Below, in pieces: positions 46,177 through 55,687 of a stretch of DNA of 64,000 nt. The notes under the pieces were generated by a model. The model made no database searches and was not told the DNA's origin. It saw nothing but the letters and a program-made list of their open reading frames with translations. The DNA comes from Serpula lacrymans var. lacrymans S7.9 (Eukaryota > Basidiomycota > Agaricomycetes > Boletales > Serpulaceae). The stretch is from NCBI RefSeq assembly GCF_000218685.1, contig NW_006763291.1, forward strand, positions 2,202,308 to 2,266,307. Reading direction: 5' to 3'. Within the stretch, counting starts at the first letter, position 1, and each line of letters begins with the position of its first letter. A program made the translations under genes and the position numbers.

Positions 46177-47993
46177 TGTCGATGATGAGAACTGTGGTTA
46201 GAAAACCACACACAAAACAAACTAACACACAATCCTCCCAGATTCCACGGAACTTGTTTATGGGCTTTGCCTCCTAGAACAGTGGAGTGGTCTGGTTGTT
46301 CGTGGGGTGGTACGTATAAAGATCCTTCAAAGTAAAACCCAGAGGTGTATGAGTGTGGGTTTTGAGGAGGAGGGATAGTTGAATTTATAGGAAGATAGGT
46401 GCTTTGTGGCGAGTATAGACGAGCACTACCTTGCTAATGGTAGCACAAGGTAGGTTTGAGAACGACAAGGATGACGAGGTGACGAGGTTCCCAGTGATAG
46501 CAGGCTCCTGACGCACAAACTGTAGTGCTCAGAAGGACTCTAATCAAAAGGGATGACAATGACTTCAAAAGTGGGAAGTGACGATGACAGCAGTTGACAG
46601 TGGTAGAAGTGGGAAGTGTTGTGACCACACTGGATCACAAGTAGCAGAGTAGTGAACTTGAGAGTAGAGAAGAAGTCTGGATTGGAGTTCTTGTTTTTTT
46701 TTACAAGGTAAAATACAGGGGTTTATATAGTAAAAGAAAAGTAGGCTATGCACAGTATAGCTGTGCAAAAAGAATGAGAAAGAACATGAAGGAAGGAATG
46801 TATGCTGACGAATCCTGCGTAGGTAGTACAGGATAAGATTGTCAAAAAAAAGGAAAAGAAAGAGATAGAACAATGAATGCTGTGAGTAATGTCACAGGTT
46901 TGTACAGCCATAAAGTAAAGTCCAATAGCAAAAAGAGAGCAGGAAAATCATGATGTCATGGGAAGATGCAGTAAAAAAAGGGCAAGGTAAAACACTATCA
47001 GTATCAACACAGTTCCTTTATTGTCAGTCAGGCATTCTAAAAAAATATGTGTCCATAAAAATGATTCAAAAATCAAAAATAATCGCACTGTAAATGAATG
47101 TTCTGCTGAAGAAAAAGAAACTGGAGCCACCAGTCCACCACCTAGTCCAAATCTGACAGTTCCATGGCCTTACCAATGGACTGGTTGTGTTGGACCACCT
47201 GATCAAACAAGGGAGGGAGAGGAGTAGTTCCAATTTGGAACAAGTGAGTCCCAGGCAGCGTGTGGTAGGTGTAGCTGTAGCGAAGACGATGGACAAATGA
47301 TAAGTGTACAAGTGAATGGGACAGCGATGAACATGGGTGACGCAAGGGGATGAACCTTCTCCAGCTCAAAAATTACCCACCCACGCTCCAACCAGGCAAG
47401 ACGAGCGACCGATGTTTTGATAGTATATGATGGTAGATCAACGTCATGAAGATGGACCTGTTGCCCAATTTGAACCGGCCGCCGGGGCTTTGCTGATATC
47501 AGCAGTGGCACGTGGTAGTCAACGGATCGGCGACGGAAGCGGATAGGAAGTGGTGACATCAGAAATGGTGGGGGTGCAAATAAGATGAGGAGGAGGAGGG
47601 TGGAGGTGACGGAAAAGTGGATTAGAATGGGGATCCAGAGACGACCGTCAGGTGAGAATAAAAAGGAGAGGAAGGGGCCCATGGTGGGGCTAGGCAAAGG
47701 AAGGGGAGTAAGGGAAACGACAAAAGCGAGGGCGCAATGCAATGTGTAGCCAGTGGCGACGCGAAAATTTGCCGAAATGCCGAAACACGGAAAGTACTGG
47801 ATGGAAAAGCAAAGGTGAGCGTGACTGGATTGCCTAATAGAGGTGGTGCTGATCAGCCACAAGTTCAAAAAGGGCAATATTAATTACTATTCCACGTGGC
47901 ACTGTGCCTGTGTGGCGCAAAGGCGAGTCTTTTTGAATATTTGCTTCGTTATTGACACCTGTCCATGCTACCAATCAACTTTGGTGCATGACA
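46177..47993 (-). repeat. 1.8-kb solo LTR, copy B, inverted, inside Element 2 reverse transcriptase
   Basis: This is the same family as 30718-32535, in the opposite orientation, with the same termini and almost the same length (1817 and 1818 bp). It is flanked by ACGT (46173-46176 and 47994-47997). It interrupts the RT finger/palm coding sequence between SPAT and FQMMMN. Confidence 0.88.
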
Positions 47994-48893
47994 ACGTTCC
48001 AAACAATGATGAACGCGCTTTTCAAAGAATTGATAGACGAAGGGTTAGTGATCATATATCTAGATGATATTATGATATTCACCAAGGATATAAAAATGCA
48101 CCGAGCAACGATGCGACGTGTGTTAGAAATCCTAAGAAAGAATCATCTCTATCTTAAACCAGAAAAATGCGATTTCGAACAGACAGAAGTGGAATACCTG
48201 GGACTGATCATCTCAGGGAACAAAATTCGCATGGATCCGGTAAAAGTAGAAGGAATTAGCAAATGGCCAGAGTGCAAAAATAAGAAGGAGATACAAGCAT
48301 TCTTGGGATTTGTAAATTTCTATAGAAGATTCATAGAAGGCTTCGGGGAAGTAGCCAAACCATTGACCAAGTTAACGGGAAAAGAGGACTTCATTTGGGG
48401 AAATGAACAATGCGAAGCATTTAAAACACTGAAACAATGCGTAGCTTCAGCCCCAGTGTTAGCTCTCCCAGTACCACATGGCCAATACAAAGTAGAAGCG
48501 GACAGTAGTGACTTCGCTATGGGTGCTGTCTTATCACAAAGACAAAAGGATGACTGGAAGCCAATTGCATACCTCTCCAAAGCGTTAAATCCCACAGAAC
48601 GCAATTACGAGATCTATGACAAAGAACTTCTTGCCATCATGACGGCACTTAACGAATGGAGACATTACTTAATAGACGCAGAAGAAGAATTCGAGATATG
48701 GACAGATCATCAAAATCTGCTGTATTTCAAAGAACCAAAGAAGTTGAACAGGAGACAAGCGCAGTGGATGACGGAGTTAAGCCAGTATCATTTCACAATA
48801 CATCATATGCCGGGAAGGAAGCATATAAAAGCAGATCTTCTCTCGAGGCGATCAGATCATAACAAAGGAGAAAACGACAACGAAGACGTTGTG
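47994..48893 (+). pseudogene. Element 2 pol, second segment (RT palm to RNase H)
   Basis: It resumes with the palm motif IIYLDDIMIF (YLDD intact), then RNase H (EADSSDFAMGAVLS, EIYDKELLAIMTAL, MPGRKHIKADLLSRRSDH). It stops at the Element 3 insertion, whose duplication is TTGTG (48889-48893). Confidence 0.88.
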
Positions 48894-49246
48894 TGTCACA
48901 ACTTGAACCAGAAGCGCTAGTCTAAGCGCTAGTTTCTTTTTTCCCCTTTTCCTTTATATCTGATCACATGACAGATAAGATATGTTAAGCTGCTGCTTTA
49001 GCGCGGATAACATAATACGTAGTTATATCAGATCACGTGACCACCACGTGACATGAGTCTAGAATTATTACAAAGAACATCAGTCAGCGCCTCATGGCTG
49101 ACTTTCAGAAACATATATATAGTAGACCATCATGTACATACTTTCCTCAGTTGTTGATTAATTCTCAATCGCTACTTGAAACGCTACTTGTTTGATTTGA
49201 GTTTTTATCCCTCCGTTAACTCGGTATAGGGGATAGAAGTTTTACA
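48894..49246 (+). repeat. Element 3, 5' LTR
   Basis: It begins TGTCACAACTT and ends GTTTTACA. It carries a short duplication of AGCGCTAGT near its start, CACATGAC, CACGTGAC and CACGTGAC motifs in U3, and a TATATATA box at about 49113-49121. Confidence 0.93.
48983..49011 (+). promoter_or_regulatory. 29-bp LTR motif repeated at the start of pol
   Basis: 26 of 29 positions match the coding segment 51198-51226. The Element 2 equivalents are at 42330-42359 and 44588-44616. The motif runs from TGTTA through GCTGC and CTTTAGCGCGGAT to AC. Its role is unknown. Confidence 0.6.
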
Positions 49247-49259
49247 CAATCAACAACTG
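49148..49259 (+). promoter_or_regulatory. Element 3 self-priming pair
   Basis: CAGTTGTTGATT (49148-49159, about 35 bases after the TATA box) is exactly complementary to AATCAACAACTG (49248-49259), one base after the LTR. Relative to Element 2 one base pair has changed on both sides (C-G instead of T-A). Confidence 0.78.
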
Positions 49260-49274
49260 CCACAAGTACCGTTT

Positions 49275-49484
49275 ATGAATATGACAGCAACAATCCTAAC
49301 CACCATCATCGTCACCATCATCATCATCTTACTCATCCTAACCCTACTTAAACACTCAACCCAAACCACCACTACTCTTCCACTCCATCACATCCCCGCT
49401 CGCCCCAACACCATCTTATCTTTCTTTCCCGCCAACGTATCACCTTCCTCATCCCAAGACTCCTTTGTAACCATCCCCCTATAA
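49275..49484 (+). CDS. Leader micropeptide (69 residues, one membrane segment), Element 3 copy
   Basis: Counterpart of 42658-42867: MNMTATILTTIIVTIIIILLILTLL, then a polar tail. Residues from HIPARPNTIL to the end are identical to Element 2 apart from the single A/T exchange at residue 42. A membrane-inserted peptide of this size could act in particle assembly or be a vestigial envelope-like function, but that is speculation. It could be translated from the full-length RNA because its ATG is the first after the primer site. Confidence 0.6.
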   Translation: MNMTATILTTIIVTIIIILLILTLLKHSTQTTTTLPLHHIPARPNTILSFFPANVSPSSSQDSFVTIPL

Positions 49485-49579
49485 ATACATTTATATCACT
49501 ATAATCTCTTTGGTGTGGAACCATTGGGATTTTCTCGGTTTTACCTAGTTTCATTTTCGATTTCCTCTGACCAGGCCGC

Positions 49580-49658
49580 GCATTTGCGTCCGCCAGTCGG
49601 GAGAAGGACTGAAAGCCTAATAAGCTGGTCACATTGGGACAACCGTTCGGACCCCAAT
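49580..49658 (+). ncRNA. Structured leader RNA, Element 3 copy
   Basis: The same two hairpins as in Element 2; the second (49633-49658) has the ATTGGG/CCCAAT stem. Confidence 0.55.
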
Positions 49659-49828
49659 TTATCACTATACTTTTTACATAAAATTCGTAAAATACAAAAA
49701 TAGTTACCATACCTACATAGTCAGTAGTGGGCTGAAGAGGACCACTTTGACTCAAAGAGAATAGATAGACTACTAGGATCTTAGAAAGCGGTGTATCGAT
49801 CCAGCTTATCACTGGTGAACTCCTTTCT

Positions 49829-50266
49829 ATGCTTAGTAGAGATTTTTACATTTGGATCGGAGAGCAACACATTTACTCTCAAGATTACGTATTCAAAGGG
49901 CAATTCCCTTTACCAGAAATAGAACCCATCAGAATCCCATCCCCTTTAATCAAATCCGAAACTCCCCCTCCTCCCCAACTCACGTTCAATGTCCAACCTA
50001 GAATATCGCGATCTGCCCGAGCCATCCAACAGCACGGACAGCGCATTTACCAGGGAAACGATGGACGCATTACCCAGAATAGACACTCCCCCCCCGAAAG
50101 AAGCGCGATTGGAAGCATACCTAAAACAAGAAGTAGAAAAGGCAATAAGACAAACACAGATGCATTACCAATCGCAGCTAGACGAGGCACTCGAAGAAGT
50201 GAGCGTCTTGCAAAGAAAATTAAAGAAACAGATACCGCCACCTCCAGAAAAGGTGGAAAGAAGTAG
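49829..50266 (+). CDS. Frame upstream of and overlapping gag, Element 3 copy
   Basis: 145 codons, MLSRDFYIWIGEQHIYSQDYVF, overlapping gag (49989 onwards) in the other register. It matches residues from 50 onwards of the Element 2 frame. The non-overlapping part keeps its sequence with mild replacements, which argues for some coding constraint. There is no recognisable domain. Confidence 0.4.
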   Translation: MLSRDFYIWIGEQHIYSQDYVFKGQFPLPEIEPIRIPSPLIKSETPPPPQLTFNVQPRISRSARAIQQHGQRIYQGNDGRITQNRHSPPERSAIGSIPKTRSRKGNKTNTDALPIAARRGTRRSERLAKKIKETDTATSRKGGKK

Positions 50267-51107
50267 AACGGCACTGGAGAAACCCGAGAACTTCTCCGGA
50301 GATAAGAAAAAGTATAGGGCCTTTAGAGAGTCCTTATTACTACATTTCGAAGACGATGCCGTATATTTCAAAGATGACCAAAAGAAGATAAGCTTCGTGC
50401 TATCTTTTATGAAAGAAGGAGAAGCCGCGGCCTTCCGGACCGATTGGCTAGAGAACAGAGTCGACGCCCAACAGCTGGGGCTCGATATTACAAACACATA
50501 CGGAAGTTGGCCGTATTTTGCGGACAAAATGGAAGAAAGGTTCAAGGACAGTTTTGAAAAAGAAACTGCCAAGAACGAAATATTGACCCTGAGACAGGGA
50601 AATGAAACCGCCCAAGCCTTCTTTGAAAGGTTTGAGGAGAAGAAAAGATGGGCGGGATACACAAATAGAATAAATGAAGAGTTCCTAGTATCTCTACTCA
50701 GAAGGAATATGAACAAGCCGCTAGTAGATAGGGTGATCTACGGCGGGCACATTCCAAGAGATTACCAAGAATGGAAAAGGGAACTCATCAGAATAGACTA
50801 TATTTGGAGAGAGAGAGAAAAAGAGAAAAAAGGTTCCGATACTGGGAAGAAACCCTATTCGGAACAAAAGAAAGAAGGAGAGAAGAAGAAAGACGGAACC
50901 GGATATACCTATACCGGTAAAGGAGAAAGAATGGAAGTAGACAAAGCAAAGTTCCGCACGGAGGGACGATGCTACCGATGCGGAGAAAAGGGACATAGAA
51001 GCTTCGAGTGCAAAGACGCACAAAAAAGGAAGCCACAATTTAATGTCCGAGAGTTCTTAGAAAAGATGACAAAAGAAGAAAGGGAAAAACTCCTTGAGGG
51101 TTTTTAA
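49989..51107 (+). CDS. gag: Element 3 Gag polyprotein (capsid, nucleocapsid)
   Basis: 372 residues from the ATG at 49989. The ATG at 50061 (MDALPRID) is the start also present in Element 2 and may be the real one. A Glu/Lys-rich coiled coil (residues 35-80) precedes a retrotransposon Gag region (NFSGDKKKYRAFRESLLLHF, FVLSFMKEGEAAAFRTDWL, GNETAQAFFERFEEKKRW), then a Lys/Glu-rich linker and one CCHC zinc knuckle (CYRCGEKGHRSFEC). Gag assembles the cytoplasmic virus-like particle and binds element RNA. The frame ends LLEGF at TAA 51105-51107, right after the heptamer GGGTTTT. No disabling change is seen, so this copy could still make Gag. Confidence 0.88.
   Translation: MSNLEYRDLPEPSNSTDSAFTRETMDALPRIDTPPPKEARLEAYLKQEVEKAIRQTQMHYQSQLDEALEEVSVLQRKLKKQIPPPPEKVERSRTALEKPENFSGDKKKYRAFRESLLLHFEDDAVYFKDDQKKISFVLSFMKEGEAAAFRTDWLENRVDAQQLGLDITNTYGSWPYFADKMEERFKDSFEKETAKNEILTLRQGNETAQAFFERFEEKKRWAGYTNRINEEFLVSLLRRNMNKPLVDRVIYGGHIPRDYQEWKRELIRIDYIWREREKEKKGSDTGKKPYSEQKKEGEKKKDGTGYTYTGKGERMEVDKAKFRTEGRCYRCGEKGHRSFECKDAQKRKPQFNVREFLEKMTKEEREKLLEGF
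51098..51104 (+). promoter_or_regulatory. -1 ribosomal frameshift slippery heptamer
   Basis: G GGT TTT in gag phase directly precedes the gag TAA. pol is in the -1 frame, and its own upstream stop (TGA 51095-51097) abuts the heptamer, so a shift can only occur here. The same heptamer is at 44488-44494 in Element 2. Confidence 0.7.
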
Positions 51108-54100
51108 AGAGGCCAGCAGTACCGCATCGACCGACTGAGCCTAAAGACGTTTCGAATCGGTTTCTTCCTTTGACTGTAGATACATGTGACTCAGAATTGT
51201 TACGCTGCAGCTTTAGCGCGGATGACAATAAAATTATTTCCACTCAGACAAAGAAAGAAATCCGAAACGAAAAAGATGCAACTAGAGTAAAAGCGGTGCA
51301 GAGTGATAAGACAACCGCAGTTTCGACGGCGGGCGAATCACTAAAAAGCGCAGCATTTACAATAGAACCTAAGATTCCTACACCCGATGCGGCGAACTCT
51401 ACGGAGGAAAACGCAGCAGAGACTGTAGAAGAAAGGTCAGGAACCCCTTTGAAAAAACCTAGAACAGAAGTTTGGACCCCAGAGTGGGTAGTAGACAGGC
51501 TAAGAGACCAAAAGGAAGAAAGATCCATTGGGATTCTAAGTGCCTGGACACATAAAAAAAGAACGAGAGAAGTAACCCGGGAAACGATCAAAGAAATCAA
51601 CCAGTTACCAAAAGTAGAAGCTATACAAGCGATCATAGAAATTGCCTCCCCAAAAAAGTACATTAGGGGCACCCAAGGCAATCAAATGAACGTAAAATGT
51701 AAGCTTACTACATTAGATACTCTTCAATCAGAAACAGTCGAAGCACTATTGGACAGTGGATGCACGGGGAGTTGCATCGACTCCCAATTTGTGAAAGACA
51801 AAAGATATGAGACAAGGAAGATACCGAGACCTATTCCAGTCTATAACGCAGATGGAACTCTTAATAAAAACGGAGCCATCAATGAATTTGTAATACTGCT
51901 CATGGAAATCGACGGACACGTCGAGAAGATACATCTTGCGGTAACCAATTTGGGTAACGGAAAAATGTTTCTAGGACATGAGTGGTTGAACAAACATAAT
52001 CCTAAAATAGACTGGAAAGAATCGAAGTTGACCTTTGAAAGATGTCCTGAAGAATGCAGACCGAGAATCCAAATCTCTGATCCAGAGGAGGATCCGGAAA
52101 TATTCTTTGAGGAACTAGGAGAAGACGAGCGGATGATACAGGTGAACCTCCATAATTTCGAAGATGCCACGATCGACGATCAATATTACCATATCAGAGC
52201 CCAAGGCACAATGGCACAGAAGCTAGCAGAAGCCGCAGGCAAGGATCGAAAAGAAGGAGGATTCGAAAAGATAGTGCCAGAACACCTTCATCAATACAAA
52301 GACGTATTTGATAAAAAGGAGTTTGACACGCTACCTGAAAGAAGGCAATGGGATCACGCAATTGAACTTATACCGGGAGATCACTCCCTAGATTGCAAGA
52401 TCTATCCATTGGCAAGAGGAGAGCAAGAAGAACTAGATGCGTTCCTAAAAGAGAATCTGGAATCGGGACGGATAAGACCATCAAAGTCCCCATTCGCATC
52501 ACCATTCTTCTTCATTAAAAAGAAAGACGGGAAGTTAAGACCAGTTCAAGATTATAGGAAGCTAAACGATATCACCATCAAAAATAGATATCCACTTCCG
52601 TTGATCGGGGAACTAGTAGACAAGTTGAGTGGAGCCAAATACTTCACAAAATTGGATGTAAGATGGGGATATAATAACATCCGAATGAGAGAAGGAGATG
52701 AGCATAAAGCGGCGTTTAGGACAAATCGGGGATTATTCGAACCACTAGTCATGTTCTTCGGACTGACAAATTCCCCCGCCACGTTCCAAATGATGATGAA
52801 CACGCTTTTTAGAGAGTTGATAGATGAAGGATTAGTAATCATATATCTAGATGATATCATGATATTCACAAAGGATATAGAAACGCACCAAGCAACGACG
52901 CGACGTGTGTTAGAAATCCTAAGAAAGAATCATCTCTATCTTAAACCAGAAAAATGCGATTTCGAACAGACAGAAGTGGAATACCTGGGACTGATCATCT
53001 CAGAAAACGAAATTTGCATGGATCCGGTGAAAGTAGAAGGAATCAGCAAATGGCCAGAATGCAAAAATAAGAAAGACATACAAGCATTCTTGGGATTTGT
53101 AAATTTCTATCGAAGGTTCATAGAGGGCTTCGGGGAAGTAGCCAAACCATTGACCAAGTTAACGGGAAAAGAGGATTTCATTTGGGGAAATGAACAACAA
53201 GAAGCATTTAACACATTAAAACAACGTGTAGCTTCAGCCCCGGTGTTAGCTCTCCCAGTACCACATGGCCAATACAAAGTAGAAGCAGATAGTAGTGACT
53301 TCGCTATGGGTGCTGTCTTATCACAAAGACAAAAAGATGACTGGAAGCCAATTGCATACCTCTCCAAAGCGTTAAACCCCACAGAACGCAATTACGAGAT
53401 CTATGACAAAGAACTTCTTGCCATCATGACGGCACTTAACGAATGGAGGCATTACTTAATAGACGCAGAAGAGGAATTTGAAATATGGACGGATCATCAA
53501 AATCTGCTGTATTTCAAAGAACCAAAGAAGTTGAACAGGAGACAGGCGCGGTGGATGACAGAGTTGAGCCAGTATCATTTCACGATACATCATATGCCAG
53601 GAAGGAAGCATATAAAGGCAGATCTTCTCTCCAGGCGATCAGATCATAACAAAGGAGAAAACGACAACGAAGACGTCATACTACTAGATGAGAAACTATT
53701 TGTAAGAATGACTCTCTCTCCGGAACAAAGACAAAAGATCGCAGATAGTCAAGAGGAAGAATTAGAGATTTCAAAGTGGATTACAAAGAGAAAAGGAAAT
53801 GTAGATGAATTGATAAAAAAATTGAAAGGAGAGATAGAGAGGAGAGAGGATGGATGGCTAGACGAGGACGGTTGCATAGTATTCAAAGGCAGGATCTATG
53901 TACCAAAAGATGCCGCGTTAAGGGAAGAAATTATCTGACGAAACCACGACTCTGTTATTGCAGGCCATCCAGGAAGATATAAGACAAAGGAGCTAATCAC
54001 TCGACAATACTGGTGGCCCTACATGGACAGAGATATCACGAGATACGTAGATGGATGCGAAGTCTGCCAAAGAACCAAGACAGACCATAAGAGAAAAGCA

Positions 54101-55366
54101 GCACCGCTTCATCCAAACGAGATCCCGGATAAGCCTTGGCAGATCATATCAGTAGATCTGATCGGACCGCTACCAGAATCAAACGGATATAACATGATAA
54201 TGGTAGTAGTAGATCGATTTACCAAAATGATCAAGGTAATTCCCACACAGATGGAGATCACATCAGAAGGAGTGGCACGGCTATTTAGAGATCATATATT
54301 TAGAAACCACGGCATACCCAAAAAGATCATCTCAGATCGGGGACCGCAATTCGTTTCAAAATTCATGAAAGATCTACATACGCTTCTTCAGATAAAAGCA
54401 AACCCATCAACGGCTTGGCATCCACAAACAGATGGACAGACGGAGAGGATCAATCAAGAGATAGAACAGTATCTCAGAATCTTCGTAAACCATAAACAAG
54501 ATGATTGGGCAGAATGGCTTACCCTAGCAGAATTCTCTTACAATAACAAACAACATTCTGCGACGGGATATAGCCCGTTCTACCTGAATCATGGACATCA
54601 TCCGAGAACACAGGAAGTAGTGAAAGTGGGGGTAAAGAACGAAAACGCAGAAGATTTCGTAAAGAGAATGACAGAAACAAGGAAGAGAGCAGAAAAATCA
54701 CTGCAAAAGGCAGCTGAACAGATGAAGAAGCAGTATGATAAGAAGAAAAGAGAAGCAGTAGAATATAGAGCAGGAGATAAGGTGTACGTGGAAGCGACCA
54801 ATATCTCAACAGATCGACCAGCTAAGAAACTGGACGACAAGAGACACGGTCCGTTTGAAATACTGGAAAAGATAGGCGAATCGGCATATAAATTAGCGCT
54901 ACCACCGACATGGCGGCCTATTCATCCAGTTTTCAACGAGATAAAGCTTACACCGTACAGAGAACCACAGTTCCCTTCCCAACAGAAACCTAAACCAATA
55001 CCGCCGGTAATAGTGGACGGACAAGAAGAATACGAAGTCGAAGAAGTTCTAGACTCACGTCTAAAACGAGGGAAATTGGAATACTTAGTACACTGGAAGA
55101 ACTATCCAAAAGAGGAACGCACGTGGGAACCCGAACAACATCTAAACAACTCACCCGATAAAGTAAAAATGTTCCACGATAACAACCCTAGTGCACCTCG
55201 ACGAATCCGATTTCAATTACACTTCCAACCCTTTGAAAACTTCACAACGACTAGAGTCCGGAAACAATTGTTTAATTGGGAAAACGGAAAGATGGACCCC
55301 TACTTTCGAGACGAAAGTCCTAAGGAGGGGGTAATGTCACAACTTGAACCAGAAGCGCTAGTCTAA
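51098..55366 (+). pseudogene. pol: Element 3 Pol (protease, RT, RNase H, integrase, chromodomain) with one nonsense codon
   Basis: Pol is open from the frameshift site except for TGA at 53936-53938. Element 2 has CGA there, so one C-to-T change disabled integrase synthesis. Domains in order: protease (LLDSGCTGSCID, near 51750), reverse transcriptase (FFIKKKDGKLRPVQDYRKLN, TKLDVRWGYNNI, YLDD at about 52844-52855), RNase H (EADSSDFAMGAVLS; EIYDKELLAIMTAL; DHQNLLYF), integrase zinc finger (H-H-C-C, HDSVIAGHPG...CEVCQRTK), DDE core (SVDLIGPLPES, SDRGPQFVS, TERINQEIEQYL) and a C-terminal chromodomain (YEVEEVLDSRLKRGKLEYLVHWKNY...RTWEPEQHL). The chromodomain normally steers integration to marked chromatin. 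No ATG opens pol, in line with frameshift expression. The stop codon lies about 30 bases inside the 3' LTR. Confidence 0.9.
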
Positions 55367-55687
55367 GCGCTAGTTTCTTTTTTCCCCTTTTCCTTTATAT
55401 CTGATCACATGACAGATAAGATATGTTAAGCTGCTGCTTTAGCGCGGATAACATAATACGTAGTTATATCAGATCACGTGACCACCACGTGACATGAGTC
55501 TAGAATTATTACAAAGAACATCAGTCAGCGCCTCATGGCTGACTTTCAGAAACATATATATAGTAGACCATCATGTACATACTTTCCTCAGTTGTTGATT
55601 AATTCTCAATCGCTACTTGAAACGCTACTTGTTTGATTTGAGCTTTTATCCCTCCGTTAACTCGGTATAGGGGATAGAAGTTTTACA
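55335..55687 (+). repeat. Element 3, 3' LTR
   Basis: This differs from the 5' LTR by one transition. Confidence 0.93.

Larger units (their letters stand above)
48894..55687 (+). mobile_element. Element 3: nearly intact young Ty3/Gypsy chromovirus nested in Element 2
   Basis: Two 353-bp LTRs (48894-49246 and 55335-55687) differ at a single position, a T/C transition. Target duplications are TTGTG (48889-48893) and TCGTG (55688-55692), one transition apart. The polypurine tract AAGGAGGGGG lies just before the 3' LTR. gag is open. pol has a single nonsense codon. The coding sequence is closely related to Element 2, so the element inserted into an older member of its own family. Confidence 0.94.

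Noticed and set aside
50165..50716. Long minus-strand frames opposite gag and pol of Elements 2 and 3
   Set aside because: They mirror the A-rich sense codons (Ser/Phe/Leu-rich translations) and follow the sense codon phase; no independent support.
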